Positions 27,836-42,000 of a stretch of DNA of 64,000 bases are shown here, in pieces. The position numbers and the translations under genes are program-made. How positions within the stretch are numbered: the stretch's first letter is position 1; the number at the start of each line of letters is the position of its first letter. The notes beneath the pieces are model-generated. The model saw only the letters and a program-made list of their open reading frames with translations, did not search any database and was not told the DNA's origin. The stretch comes from Vicugna pacos (Eukaryota > Chordata > Mammalia > Artiodactyla > Camelidae): positions 2,301,292-2,365,291 of the forward strand of contig NW_027328740.1 in assembly GCF_048564905.1 (NCBI RefSeq), written 5' to 3'.

Positions 27836-29094
27836 ATTCTGTGTTCTGCATTCCATGTTCTAAATTCTGGGTTCTGTATTCTGTTTTCAATATTCTATAT
27901 TCTGTGTTCTAAATTCTATATACTGTATTGTATATTCTGCATTCCGTATTCTATTTTCTATATTCTGTGTTCTTCATTATATATTTTAAATCCTATATTC
28001 ACTATTCCGTATTCTATATTCTAAATTCTGTGTTCGGCATTCCATTATTAAATTCTAAGTTCTATATTCTCTTTTTTATATTCTTTATTTTGTGTTCAAC
28101 ATTCTATATTCAACATTCTATATTCTGCATTCATTTTCTATATTCTATGTTCTGTGTTCTATATTCTGTATTCTAAATTCTATATTCAGTATTCTGTATT
28201 CTATATTCTGAATTCTCAGTTTTACATTCTATATTCGAAATTCTAAACTCAGTATTCTGTATTCTATAGTCTAAATTCTGTGTCCTGCATTCCATGTTCT
28301 AAATTCTATCTTCTCTATTCTCTATTCTCTATTCTATATTTTGTGTTCTTCAAGCTATATTCCACATTCTATATTCGGCATTCTATATACTATACTCTAT
28401 ATTCTGTGTTTTACATTCTATATTCTAAATTCTATATTCAGTATTCTCTATTCTATAATCTAAAATGTGTGTTCTGCATTTCATGTTCAAAAGTCTGTGT
28501 TCTATATTCTCTACTCTATTCAATTTTGTGTGTTTTTCATTCTATAATCTACATACTATAGTCTGTATTCCGTATTGTATATTCAATATTATGTGTTCTT
28601 CATTCTATATACTAAATTCTATATTCTGTATTCTATATTCTACATTATAAATTCTGTGTTCTGCATTCCATGTTCTAAAATCTGGGTTCTATATTCTCTT
28701 TCTATATTCTGTATTCTGTGTTCTTCATTCTATATTCTAAATTCTATATTCAGTATTCTGTGTTCTATAGTCTAAATTCTGTGTTCTGCATTCTATGTTC
28801 TAAATTCTATATTCTGTATTCTGTGTCGTATATTCTAAATTCTGTGTTCTGCATTCCATGTTCTAAATTCTGAGTTCTATACTCTCTATTCTTTATTCTG
28901 TGTTCTACATTCTATATTCTGTATTCTATATTCTGCATTCCGTATTCTATATTCTATATTCTGTGTTCTACATTCTATATTCTAAATTCAATATTCAGTA
29001 TTCTGTGTTCTATATTCTAAATTCTGTGTTCTGCATTCCATGTTCTAAATTCTGGGTTCTATACACTGTATTCTATGTTCTTTGTTCTACATTC

Positions 29095-32000
29095 TATATT
29101 CTGTAGTCTATATTCTTCATTCCGTATACTATATTCTATATTCTGTGTTCTACAATCTATATTCTAAATTCTATATTCAGTATTTTTATTCTATATTCTA
29201 AATTCTATGTTCTGCATTTCATGTTCTAAATTCTATATTCACTATTCTGCTTTCGGTATTCTAAATTCTGTGTTCTGCGTCATATATTCTTAATTCTATA
29301 TTCATTATTCTGTATTCTATAATCTAAATTCTGTGTTCTGCATTCCACTTTCTATATTCTGGTTTCTCTATTCTCTACTCTATTTTTTATTGTGTGTTCT
29401 TCATTCTATATTCTACACACTATATTCTGCATTTCGTATTCTATATTCTATATTATGTGTTCTACATTCTATATTCTAAATTCAATATTCTGTATTCTGT
29501 ATTCTAAATTCTAAATTCTGTGTTCTGCATTCCATGTTCTAAATTCTATATTCAGTATATTCTATTCTATATTCTTTATTCTGTGTTCTACATTCCATGT
29601 TATAAATTCTGTATTCTGTATTCTGTATTACATATTCTTTATTCTGTGTTCTAAATTCTATATTCTGTATTCTATATTCTGCATTCCGTATTACATATTG
29701 TATATTCTTTGTTCTACATTCTGTATTCTATATTTTATATTCAGTATTCTGTATTCTATATTCTAAATTCTGTGTTATGCATTCCAAGTTCTAAATCCTA
29801 TATTAAGTATCCTGTATACTATATTCTATATTCTGTGTTCTACATTCTATGTTCAAAATTCTATATTCAGAATTCGGTATTCTATATTCTAAATTCTGTG
29901 TTCAGCATTCCATACTCTAAATTCTGTGTTATATATTCCCTATTTTCTATTCTATATTGTGTTCTTCATTCTATACTCTACATACTATATTTTGCATTCC
30001 GATTCTATATTCTAAATTCTGAGTTCTTAATTTTAATTCTAAATTCTATATTCAGTATTCTGTTTTCTATATTCTAAATTCTGTGTTCTGCAATCCATGT
30101 TCTAAATTCTTTGTTCTGTATTCTGTTTTCCATATTCTATATTCTTTGTTCTACATTCTATATACTGTTTTCTATATTCTGCATTCCGTATTCTATATTC
30201 TATATTCTGTGTTCTTCATTATATATTCTAAATTGTATATACACTATTTCATATTCTATATTCTAAATTCTGTGTTTGGCATTCCATTACTAATTTCTAA
30301 GTTCTATATTCTACTTTTTATATTCTTTATTTTGTGTTCTTCATTCTATATTCTACAATTTATATTCTGCCTTCATTTTCTATATTCTATGTTCTGTGTT
30401 CTATATTCTGTATTCTAAATTCTATATTCAGTATTCTGTATTCTATATTCTGAATTCTCTGTTCTACATTCTATATTCAAAATTCTAAATTCAGGATTCT
30501 GTATTCTATATTCTAAATTCTGTGTTATGATTTCCATGTTCTAAATTCTGAATTCTATATACTCTATGCTATATTCTATATTCTGTGTTCTACATTCTAT
30601 ATTCTAAATTCTGTATTCAGTATTCTGTATTCTATATTCTAAATTCTGTGTTCTGCATTCTATGTTCTAAATTGTATATTCATATTTCTGTGTTCTATAT
30701 TCTAAATTCTGTTTTCTGCATTCCATATTCTAAATTCTGGGTTCTGTATTCTGTTTTCCATGTTCTATATTCTGTGTTCTAAATTCTATATTCTGTATTC
30801 TATATTCTGAATTCCAAAATCTACATTCTATATTCTGTGTTCTACATTCTATATGCTTAATTCTATATTCAGTATTCATATTCTATTTTCTAAATTCTGT
30901 GTTCTGCATTCCATGTGCTAAATCTGTATTCTATAATCTGTATTCTATGTTGTGTGTTCTACATTCTATATTCTAAATTCTTAATTCAGTATTCTGTATT
31001 GTATATTCTAAATTCTGTGTTCTGAATTCCATGTTCTAAATTTTGGGTTCTACATTGTCTATTGTATATTCTATATAGTGTGTTCTTCATTCTATACTCT
31101 ACGTACTATATTTTGCATTCTGTAATCAATATTATATATTCTTTGTTCTAAATTTTTAATTCTAAATTCTATATTCAGTATTCTATATTCTATATACTAA
31201 ATTCGGTGTTCTGCATTCTATGTTCTAAGTTCTATATTCAGTATTCTGTATTCTATAGTCTATATTTTGTGTTCTGGATTCCATGTTATAAATTCTGGGT
31301 TCTGTATTCTGTTTTTCATATACTATACTCTGTGTTCTACATACTATATTCTGCATTCCGAATTCTACATTCTTTATTCTGTGTTCTCCATTCTATATTC
31401 TAAATTCTATATTCAGTATTCTGTATTGTATATTCTAAATTCTTTGTTCTGAATTCCATGTTCTAAATTCTGGGTTCTACATTGTCTGTTGTATATTCTA
31501 TATAGTGTGTTCTACATTCTATTCTCTACGTACTATATTTTGCATTCTGTAGTCTATATTATATATTCTTTGTTCTAAATTTTTAATTCTAAATTCTATA
31601 TTCAGTATTCTATATTCTATATACTAATTTCGGTGTTCTGCATTCTATGTTCTAAATCCTATATTCAGTGTTCTGCATTCTATAGTCTATATTTTGTGTT
31701 CTGCATTCCATGTTATAAATTCTGGGTTCTGTATTCTGTTTTTCATATACTATACTCTGTGTTCTACATACTATATTCTGCATTCCGAATTCTATATTCT
31801 ATATTCTGAGTTCTACATTCTATATTCTAAATTCTATATTCAGTATTCTGTATTCTATATTCTAAATTCTGTGTTCTGCATTCCATGTTCTAAATTCTTG
31901 GTTCTATATTCTCTACACTATACTATATTTTATGTATTTCATTCTATATTCTACATACTATATGCTGCATTCCGTTTTATATATGTTATATTATGTGTTC

Positions 32001-35000
32001 TACATTCTGTATTCTAAATTCTATATTCTGTATTCTGTATTCTATATTCTAAATTCTGTGTTCTGCGTTTCATGTTCTAAATCCTGGGTTCTATATTCTC
32101 TATTCTATATTCTGTGTTCTGTGTTCTACATTCTATATTATAAATTCTATATTCAGTATTCTTTATTCTATGTTCTAAATTCTATGTTCTGCATTCTATG
32201 TTCTATATTCTATATTCAGTATTCTGTATTCTATATTCTAAATTCTGTGTTCTGCATTCCATGTTCTATATTCTGGGTTCTATATACTCTATTCTATATT
32301 CTATATTGTGTGTTCTTCATTCCATAATCAACATACTAAATTTTGCATTCCGTATCCTATATTCTAAATTCTGTGTTCTAAATTCTAAATTCTAAATTTT
32401 ATATTCAGTATTCGGTTTTCTATATCCTAAATTCTGTGTTCTGCATTCCATGTTCTATATTCTAATTTCAGTATTCTATATTCTATATCTAAATTCTGTG
32501 TTCTGCATTCTATGATCTAAATTCTATATTCAGTAATCTGTATTCTATATTCTAAATTCTGTGTTCCTCATTCAATATTCTATATTCTGGAGTCTATATT
32601 CTCTTTTCTATATTCAATATTCTATGTTCTTCAGTCTAAATTCTAAATTCTATATTCAGTATTATGTATTCTATATTCTAAATTCTGTGTTCTGTGTTCT
32701 ATGTTCAAAATTATATATTCATTATACTGTATTTAATATTCTATATTCTATGTTCTCAATTTCATGTTATAAATTTTGGGTTCTGTATTCTGTTTTCCAT
32801 AATCTGTATTTTGTTTTCTAAATTCTAAATTCTGTATTCTATATTCTGCTTTCCGTATTATATATTGTATATTCTGTGTTCTACATTCTATATTCTAAAT
32901 TCTATATTCAGTATTCTGTATTCTAAATTGTAAATTCTGTGTTCTGCATTCCAAGTTATAAATTTTATATTAAGTATCCTGTATACTATATTCTAAATTC
33001 TGTGTTGTACATTCTATTTTCAAAATTCTAATTTCAGAATTCTGTATTCTATATTCTAAATTCTGTATTCAGCATTCAATATTCTAAATTCTGTGTTCTA
33101 TATTCTCTGTTCTCTATTCTATATTGTGTGTTCAATCTATACTCTACATACTATATTTTGCATTCTGTATTCCATATTCTAAATTCTGAGTTCTTAATTT
33201 TAATTCTAATTTCTATATTCAGTATTCTGTTTTCTATATTCTATTTTCTGTTTTCTGCATTCCATGTTCTAAATTCTAGTTTCAGAATTCTATATTCTAT
33301 ATTCTAAATTCTGTGTTCTTCATTCCATGTTCTATATTCTATTTTCAGTATTCTATATTCTTTATCCAAAATTCTGTGTTCTGCATTCCATGTTCTAAAT
33401 TTTGGGTTCTGTATTCTGTTTTCCATATTCTATATGTTGTGTTCTACATTCTATATTCTAAATTCTATATTCAGTATTTTGTATTATATATTTAAATTCT
33501 GTGTTCTGCATTCCATTACTAAATTCTAGGTTCTATATTCTCTTTTATATATTCAATATTTTGTGTTCTTAATTCTATATTCTACATTCTATATTCTGCA
33601 TTCATTTTCCATATTCTATGTTCTGTGTTCTATATTCTGTATTCTAATTCCTATATTCAGTATTCTGTATTCAATATTCTGAATTCGGTGTTCTACATTC
33701 TATATTCAATATTCTAAATTCAGTATTCTGTATTCTATATTCTAAATTCTGTATTCTGCATTCCATGATCTAAATTCTGGCTTCTAATTTCTCTTTTATA
33801 TATTCTATATTTTGTGTTGTTCTTTCTATATTCCACATTCTATATTCTGAATACGGTATTCTATATTGAATATTCTGTGTTTTACATTCTATATTCGAAA
33901 TTCTATATTCAATATTCTGTATTCTATAACCTAAACTCTGTATTCTGCATTCCATGTTCTAAATTCTGGGTTCTATATTCTCTAATCTATTCTATGTTGT
34001 GTGTTTTTCATTCTATATTCTACATAGTATAGTCTGCATTCCGTATTCTATATTCTATATTATGTGTTCTTCATTCTATATTCTAAATTCTATATTCTCT
34101 ATTCTGTATTCTATATACTAAATTCTGTGTTCTGCATTCCATGATCTAAATTCTGGGTTCTATATTCTCTTTCTATATTCTATATACTGTTTTCTTCATT
34201 CTATTTTCCACATTCTATATTCTGCATTCATTTCTATATTCTATATTCTGTGTTCTATATTCTGTATTCTAATTTCTATATTCAGTATTCTGTATTCTTT
34301 ATTCTGAACTCTCTGTTCTTTATTCTATATTCAAAATTCTAAATTCAGTATTCTGTATTCTATATTCTAAATTCTGTGTTCTGTATTCCATGATCTAAAT
34401 TCTGGCTTCTATTACTCTTTTATATATTTTATATTTTGTGTTGTTCTTTCTATATTCCACATACTATATAATGCATACGGTATTCTATATTATATATTCT
34501 GTGTTTTACATTCTATTTTCGATATTCTATATTCAGTATTCTGTATTCTATAATCTAAACTGTTTGTTCTGCATTCCATGCTCTAAATTCTGGGTTCTAT
34601 ATTCTCTTTTCTCTATTCTATATTTTGTGTTCTACATTCTTTATTCTAAATTCTATATTCAGGATTCTTTATTCTATATTCTAAATTTTATGTTCTGCAT
34701 TCGATGTACTAATTTCTATATTCAGTATTTTGTATTTTATATTCTAAATTGCGTGTTCTGCATTCTGTGTTCTAAATTCTATATTCAGTATTCTATATTC
34801 TATTTTCAATCTTCAGTGTTCGGCATATCATATTCTAAATTCTGTATTTTGTATTCTATATTCTGTGTTCTACATTCAATTTTCTAAATTTTATATTCAT
34901 TATTCTGTATTCTATATTCTATATTCTGTGTTCTGCATTCCATGATCTAAATTCTGGTTTCTATATTCTCTAAAATATATTCTATACTGTGTGTTCTTCA

Positions 35001-38000
35001 TTCTATATTCCAGATTCAATATTCTGCATTCCGTATTGTACATTCTATATTCTGTGTTCTATATTCTATATTCTAAATTCTATATTCTTTATTCTGTATT
35101 CTATAGTCTAAATTCTGTGTTCTGCATTCCATGTTCTATATACTGAGTTGTGTATTCTGTTTTCCATATTCTATATTCTGTGTTCTGCATTCCATTCCTA
35201 AATTCTAGGTTCTATATTCTCTTTTATATATTCAATACTTTGTATTCTGCATTCTATATTCTACATTTTATATTTTGCATTTATTCTCTATATTCTATAT
35301 TCTGTATTCTAAATTCAATATTCAGTATTCTGTATTCTATATTCTGAATTCTCCGTTCTACATTCTATATTCAAAATTCTAAATTCAGTATTCTGTATTC
35401 TATATTCTATATTCTGTGTTCTGCATTCCATGATCTAAATTCTGACTTCTTTATTGTCTTTTATATATTCTATAATTTGTGTTGTTCTAACTATATTCCA
35501 TATTCTATATTCTGCATTTCGTATTCTATGTTATATATTCTGTGTTTTACATTCTATATTCGAAATTCTATATTCAGTATTCTATATTCTATAATCTGAA
35601 TTCTGTGTTCTGCATTCCATTTTCTATATTCTGTGTTTTATATTCTGTACTCTATTCTATATAGTGTGTTTTTCATTCTATATTCTACATACTATTGTCT
35701 GCATTCAGTATTCTATATTCTATATTGTGTGATCTACATTCTATAATTTAAATACTATATTCGGTATTCTGTATTCTATATTCTAAATTTTGTGTTCTGC
35801 ATTCCATGTTATAATTTCCGGTTTCTACATTCTCAATTCTATATTCTATATTCTGTGTTCTACATTATATATTCTAAATTCTATATTTTGTATTTATATT
35901 CTATATTCAAAATTCTATGTTCTGCATTCCATGTTCTAATTTCGATATTAAGTATTCAGTATTCTGTATTCTAAATTCCGTGTTCTGCATTTATGTTCTA
36001 AATACTATATTCAGTGTTCTGTATTCTATTTTCTAAATTCTGTGTTCTACATTCCATGTTCTAAATTCTTTATTCTATATTCTCTATTATATATTCTATA
36101 TTCTGTGTTCTTCATTTTATACTCTTAATAATATATTTTGCCTTCCATATTGTATATTCTAAATTTTGAATTCTAAATTCTGAATTCTAAATTCTATATT
36201 CAGTATTCTGTTTTCTATATTCTAAATTCTGTGTTCTGCATTCCATGTTCTATATTCTATTTTCAGTATTCTATATTCTAAATTCTGTGTTCTGCATTCT
36301 ATGTTCTAAATTCTATATTCAGTATTCTGTATTGTATATTCTAAATTCTGTGTTTGCATCCCATGTTCTAAATTCTGGATTCTATATTTTTGATTCTATA
36401 TTCTATATTCTTTGTTCTACATTATATATTCTAAATTCTATATTCAGTATTCTGTTTTCTATAGTCTAAAATCTGTGTTCTGCATTCTATGTTCTAATTT
36501 GTATATTCAGTGTTCTGTATTCTATATTCTTAATTCTGTGTTCTGCATTCCATGTTCTAAATTCTGGGTTCTATATTCTCTAATCTATATTCTATATTCT
36601 GTGTTCTACATTCTATATTCTAAATTCTATGTTCTGCATTCCATGTTCTATATTCTTTATTCAGTATTCTGTATTATATATTCTAAATCCTGTGTTCTGC
36701 ATTCCGTGTTCTAAATTCTTGTTTCTATATTCTCTATACTATATTCTATATCCTGTGTTCTAAATTCTGCATTCTAAATTCTATATTCAGCATTCTGTAT
36801 TCTATATTCTATATTGTGTGTTCTTCATTCTATTCTCCACATACTATATTTTGCATTCCGTATTCTATATTCTATATTCTGTGTTCTACATTTTACATTC
36901 TAAATCCTTTATTCAGTATTCTGTATTCTATAGTCTAAATTCTGTCTTCTGCATTCAATATTCTATATTCCATATTCATTATTATGTATTCTATATTCTA
37001 AATTCTGTGTTCCCCATTCAATATTCTATATTCTGGAGTCTATATTCTCTTTTCTATATTCAATATTCTATGTTCTTCAGTCTAAATTCTAAATTCTATA
37101 TTCAGTATTATTTATTCTATATTCTAAATTCTGTGTTCTGTGTTCTATGTTCAAAATTATATATTCATTATACTGTATTTAATATTCTATATTCTATGTT
37201 CTCAATTTCATGTTATAAATTTTGGGTTCTGTATTCTGTTTTCCATAATCTGTATTTTGTTTTCTAAATTCTATATTCTGTATTCTATATTCTGCTTTCC
37301 GTATTATATATTGTATATTCTGTGTTCTACATTCTATATTCTAAATTCTATATTCAGTATTCTGTATTCTATATTGTAAATTCTGTGTTCTGCATTCCAA
37401 GTTATAAATTTTATATTAAGTATCCTGTATACTATATTCTAAATTCTGTGTTGTACATTCTATTTTCAAAATTCTAATTTCAGAATTCTTTATTCTATAT
37501 TCTAAATTCTGTATTCAGCATTCAATATTCTAAATTCTGTGTTCTATATTCTCTGTTCTCTATTCTATATTGTGTGTTCAATCTATACTCTACATACTAT
37601 ATTTTGCATTCTGTATTCCATATTCTAAATTCTGAGTTCTTAATTTTAATTCTAATTTCTATATTCAGTATTCTGTTTTCTATATTCTATTTTCTGTTTT
37701 CTGCATTCCATGTTCTAAATGCTAGTTTCAGAATTCTATATTCTATATTCTAAATTCTGTGTTCTTCATTCCATGTTCTATATTCTATTTTCAGTATTCT
37801 ATATTCTTTATCCAAAATTCTGTGTTCTGCATTCCATGTTCTAAATTCTGGGTTCTGTATTCTGTTTTCAATATTCTATATTCTGTGTTCTAAATTCTAT
37901 ATACTGTATTGTATATTCTGCATTCCGTATTCTATTTTCTATATTCTGTGTTCTTCATTATATATTTTAAATCCTATATTCACTATTCCGTATTCTATAT

Positions 38001-39075
38001 TCTAAATTCTGTGTTCGGCATTCCATTATTAAATTCTAAGTTCTATATTCTATTTTTTATATTCTTTATTTTGTGTTCAACATTCTATATTCAACATTCT
38101 ATATTCTGCATTCATTTTCTATATTCTATGTTCTGTGTTCTATATTCTGTATTCTAAATTCTATATTCAGTATTCTGTATTCTATATTCTGAATTCTCAG
38201 TTTTACATTCTATATTCGAAATTCTAAACTCAGTATTCTGTATTCTATAGTCTAAATTCTGTGTCCTGCATTCCATGTTCTAAATTCTATCTTCTCTATT
38301 CTCTATTCTCTATTCTATATTTTGTGTTCTTCAAGCTATATTCCACATTCTATATTCGGCATTCTATATACTATACTCTATATTCTGTGTTTTACATTCT
38401 ATATTCTAAATTCTATATTCAGTATTCTCTATTCTATAATCTAAAATGTGTGTTCTGCATTTCATGTTCAAAAGTCTGTGTTCTATATTCTCTACTCTAT
38501 TCAATTTTGTGTGTTTTTCATTCTATAATCTACATACTATAGTCTGTATTCCGTATTGTATATTCAATATTATGTGTTCTTCATTCTATATACTAAATTC
38601 TATATTCTGTATTCTATATTCTACATTATAAATTCTGTGTTCTGCATTCCATGTTCTAAAATCTGGGTTCTATATTCTCTTTCTATATTCTGTATTCTGT
38701 GTTCTTCATTCTATATTCTAAATTCTATATTCAGTATTCTGTGTTCTATAGTCTAAATTCTGTGTTCTGCATTCTATGTTCTAAATTCTATATTCTGTAT
38801 TCTGTGTCGTATATTCTAAATTCTGTGTTCTGCATTCCATGTTCTAAATTCTGAGTTCTATACTCTCTATTCTTTATTCTGTGTTCTACATTCTATATTC
38901 TGTATTCTATATTCTGCATTCCGTATTCTATATTCTATATTCTGTGTTCTACATTCTATATTCTAAATTCAATATTCAGTATTCTGTGTTCTATATTCTA
39001 AATTCTGTGTTCTGCATTCCATGTTCTAAATTCTGGGTTCTATACACTGTATTCTATGTTCTTTGTTCTACATTC
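29095..39075 (+). repeat. 9981-bp higher-order unit U2 (second copy)
   Basis: This is the direct tandem copy of U1 at an offset of 9981 bp, with no length change along it that I could find. Its right edge lies within about 20 bp of the CTGTAGTCTATATTC word near 39080. Beyond it the sequence runs into the L block, as in the standard P-L order. The U1/U2 junction near 29095 therefore joins a P-block end to the sequence that starts near 19114. Fewer than about 15 differences were noticed, so the identity is roughly 99.9%; this was read by eye and not computed. Confidence 0.92.
31042..31895 (+). repeat. 427-bp tandem pair in U2
   Basis: This is the same two-copy 427-bp structure as in U1, displaced by exactly 9981 bp. 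Its presence in both copies shows that the pair already existed before the larger duplication. Confidence 0.85.
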
Positions 39076-42000
39076 TATATTCTGTAGTCTATATTCTGCA
39101 TTCCGTATACTATATTCTATATTCTGTGTTCTACATTCTATATTCTAAATTCTATATTCAGTATTTTTTATTCTATATTCTAAATTCTATGTACTGCATT
39201 TCATGTTCTAAATTCTATATTCATTATTCTGTATTCTATAATCTAAATTCTGTGTTCTTCATTCCACGTTCTATATTCTGGGTTCTATATTCTCTACTCT
39301 ATTTTATATTGTGTGTTCTTCATTCTATATTCTACACACTATATTCTGCATTCCGTATTCTATATTCTATATTATGTGTTCTACATTCTATATTCTAAAT
39401 TCTATATTCTGTATTCTGTATTCTAAATTCTGAATTCTGTGTTCTGCATTCTATGTTCAAAATTATATATTCATCATTCTGTATTTAATATTCTAAATTC
39501 TGTGTTCTAAATTCCACGTTATAAATTCTGTATTCTGAATTCTGTATTCCATATTCAATATTATGTGTTCTAAATTCTATATTCTGTATTCTATATTCTG
39601 CATTCCGTATTATATATTGTATATTCTGTGTTCTACATCGTATATTCAAATTCTATATTCAGTATTCTATATTCTATATTCTAAATTCTGTGTTATGCAT
39701 TCCAAGTTCTAAATTCTATATTAAGTATCCTGTATACTATATCCTAATTTCTATGTACTGCATTTCATGTTCTAAATTCTATATTCATTATTCTGTATTC
39801 TATAATCGAAATTCTGTGTCCTGCATTCCATGTTCTATATTCTGGATTCTGTATTCTGTTTTTCATATTCTATATTCTTTGTTCTATATCCTATATACTG
39901 TATTCTATATTCTGCATTCCGTATTCTATATTGTATATTCTGTGTTCTTCATTATATATTCTAAATTGTATATACACTATTCCGTATTCTATATTCTAAA
40001 TTCTGTGTTCGGCATTCCATTACTATATACTAAGTTCTATATTCTATTTTTTATATTCTTTATTTTGTGTTCTTCATTCTATATTCTACAATCTATATTC
40101 TGCATTCATTTTCTATATTCTATGTTCTGTGTTCTATATTCTGTATTCTAAGTTCTATATTCAGTATTCTGTATTCTATATTCTGAATTCTCAGTTCTAC
40201 ATTCTATATTCAAAATTCTAAATTCAGTATTCTGTATTCTATATGCTAAATTCAGTATCCTGCATTCCATTTTCTGAATTCTGGCTTCTATATTCTCTAT
40301 TCTCTATTCTATATTTTGTGTTCTTCATTCAATATTCCACATTCTATATTCTGCATTCCATATACTATATTCTCTATTCTGTGTTTTACATTCTATATTC
40401 TAAATTCTATATTAAGTATTCTGTATTATATAATCTAAATTCTGTATTCTGCATTCAATGTTCTAAATTCTGAGTTCTACATTCTCTTCTCTATTCTATA
40501 TTTTGTGTTTATCATTCTATATTCTACATACTATATTCTGCATTCCGTATTCTATATTCCATACTATATGCTCTACATTCTGTATTCTAAACTCTATATT
40601 CAGTATTTAGTATTCTATATTCTAATTTCTGTGTTCTGCATTATATGTTCTAAATTCAATATTCAGGATTCTGTATTCTATTTTCTAAATTCTGTGTTAT
40701 GCATTCCATGTTCTAAATTATGGATTGTATATTCTCTATGCTATATTCTATATTCTGTGTTCAAAATTCTATATTCAAAATTCCTTGTTCAGTATTCTGT
40801 ATTCTATATTCTAAATTCTGTGTTCATCATTCTATGTTCTGCATTCTATATTCATTATTCTGTATTGTATATTCTAAACTTTGTGTTCTGCAATCCATAT
40901 TCTAAATTCTGGGTTCTGAATTCTGTTTTCCATGTTCTATATTCTTGTTCTACATTCTATGTTCTGTATTCTATATTCTGCATTCCGAATACTACATTCT
41001 ATATTCTGTGTTCTACATTCTACATTCTAAATTCTATATTAGGTATTCATATTCTATATACTAAATTCTGTGTTCTGCATTCCATGTGCTAAACTCTGGA
41101 TTCTATATTCTCTATTCTGTATTCTGTGTTCTACATTCTATATTCTAAATTCTATATTCAGTATTCTGTATTGTATGTTCTATATTCTGTGTTTTGCATT
41201 CCATGTTCTAAATTCATCGTTCTACATTGTCTATTGTATATTCTGTATAGTGTGTTCTTCATTCTATACTCTACATATTTTATTTTGCATTCCGTACACT
41301 ATATTATATCTTCTGTGTTCTAAATACTTAATTCTAAATTATATATTCAGTATTCTATATTCTGTATACTAAATTCGGTGTTCTGCATTCTATGCTCTAA
41401 ATTCCATATTCAGTATTCTATATTCTAGTTTCGAAATTCAGTGTTCTGCATATCATGTTCTAAATACTAGATTCAGTATTCTAAATTCTGTGTTCTACAT
41501 TCTATATTCTAAATTCTATATTCAGTATTCTGTATTGTATTGTCTATATTTTGTGTTCTGCAATCCATGTTATAAATTCTGGGTTTTCTATTCTGTTTTC
41601 CATATTCTATACTCTGTGTTCTACATTCTATATTCTGCATTCCGAATTCTATATTATATATTCTGTGTTTTACATTGTTTATTCTAAATTCTATATTCAG
41701 TATTCTGTATTCTATATTCTAAATTCGGTGTCCTGCATTCCATGTTCTAAATTCTGGGTTCTATATTCTCTATTCTATATTCTCTGTTCTACTTTCTATA
41801 TTCAAAATTCTATATTCAGTATTCTTTATTCTATATTCTAAATTCTATGTTCTGCATTCCATGTTCTATATTCTATATTCAGTATTCTGTTTTCTATATT
41901 CTAAATTCGGTGTTCTGCATTCTATGTTCTAAATTGTATATTCATTATTCTGTATGCTATATTCTAAATTCTGGGTTCTGCTTTTCATGCTCTAATTTCT

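Larger units (their letters stand above)
19114..29094 (+). repeat. 9981-bp higher-order unit U1 (first copy)
   Basis: Every landmark from about 19120 onward recurs exactly 9981 bp later. Only scattered single-base differences were found by reading, for example 22555 (T against A), 23093 (T/A), 24556 (C/T), 26613 (G/A) and 27172 (T/A). The left edge lies near 19114, where the match to 29095 begins at a CTGTAGTCTATATTC word. Inside are a 427-bp tandem pair, a partial P block, N and Q blocks, and a full P block near the right end. Confidence 0.92.
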
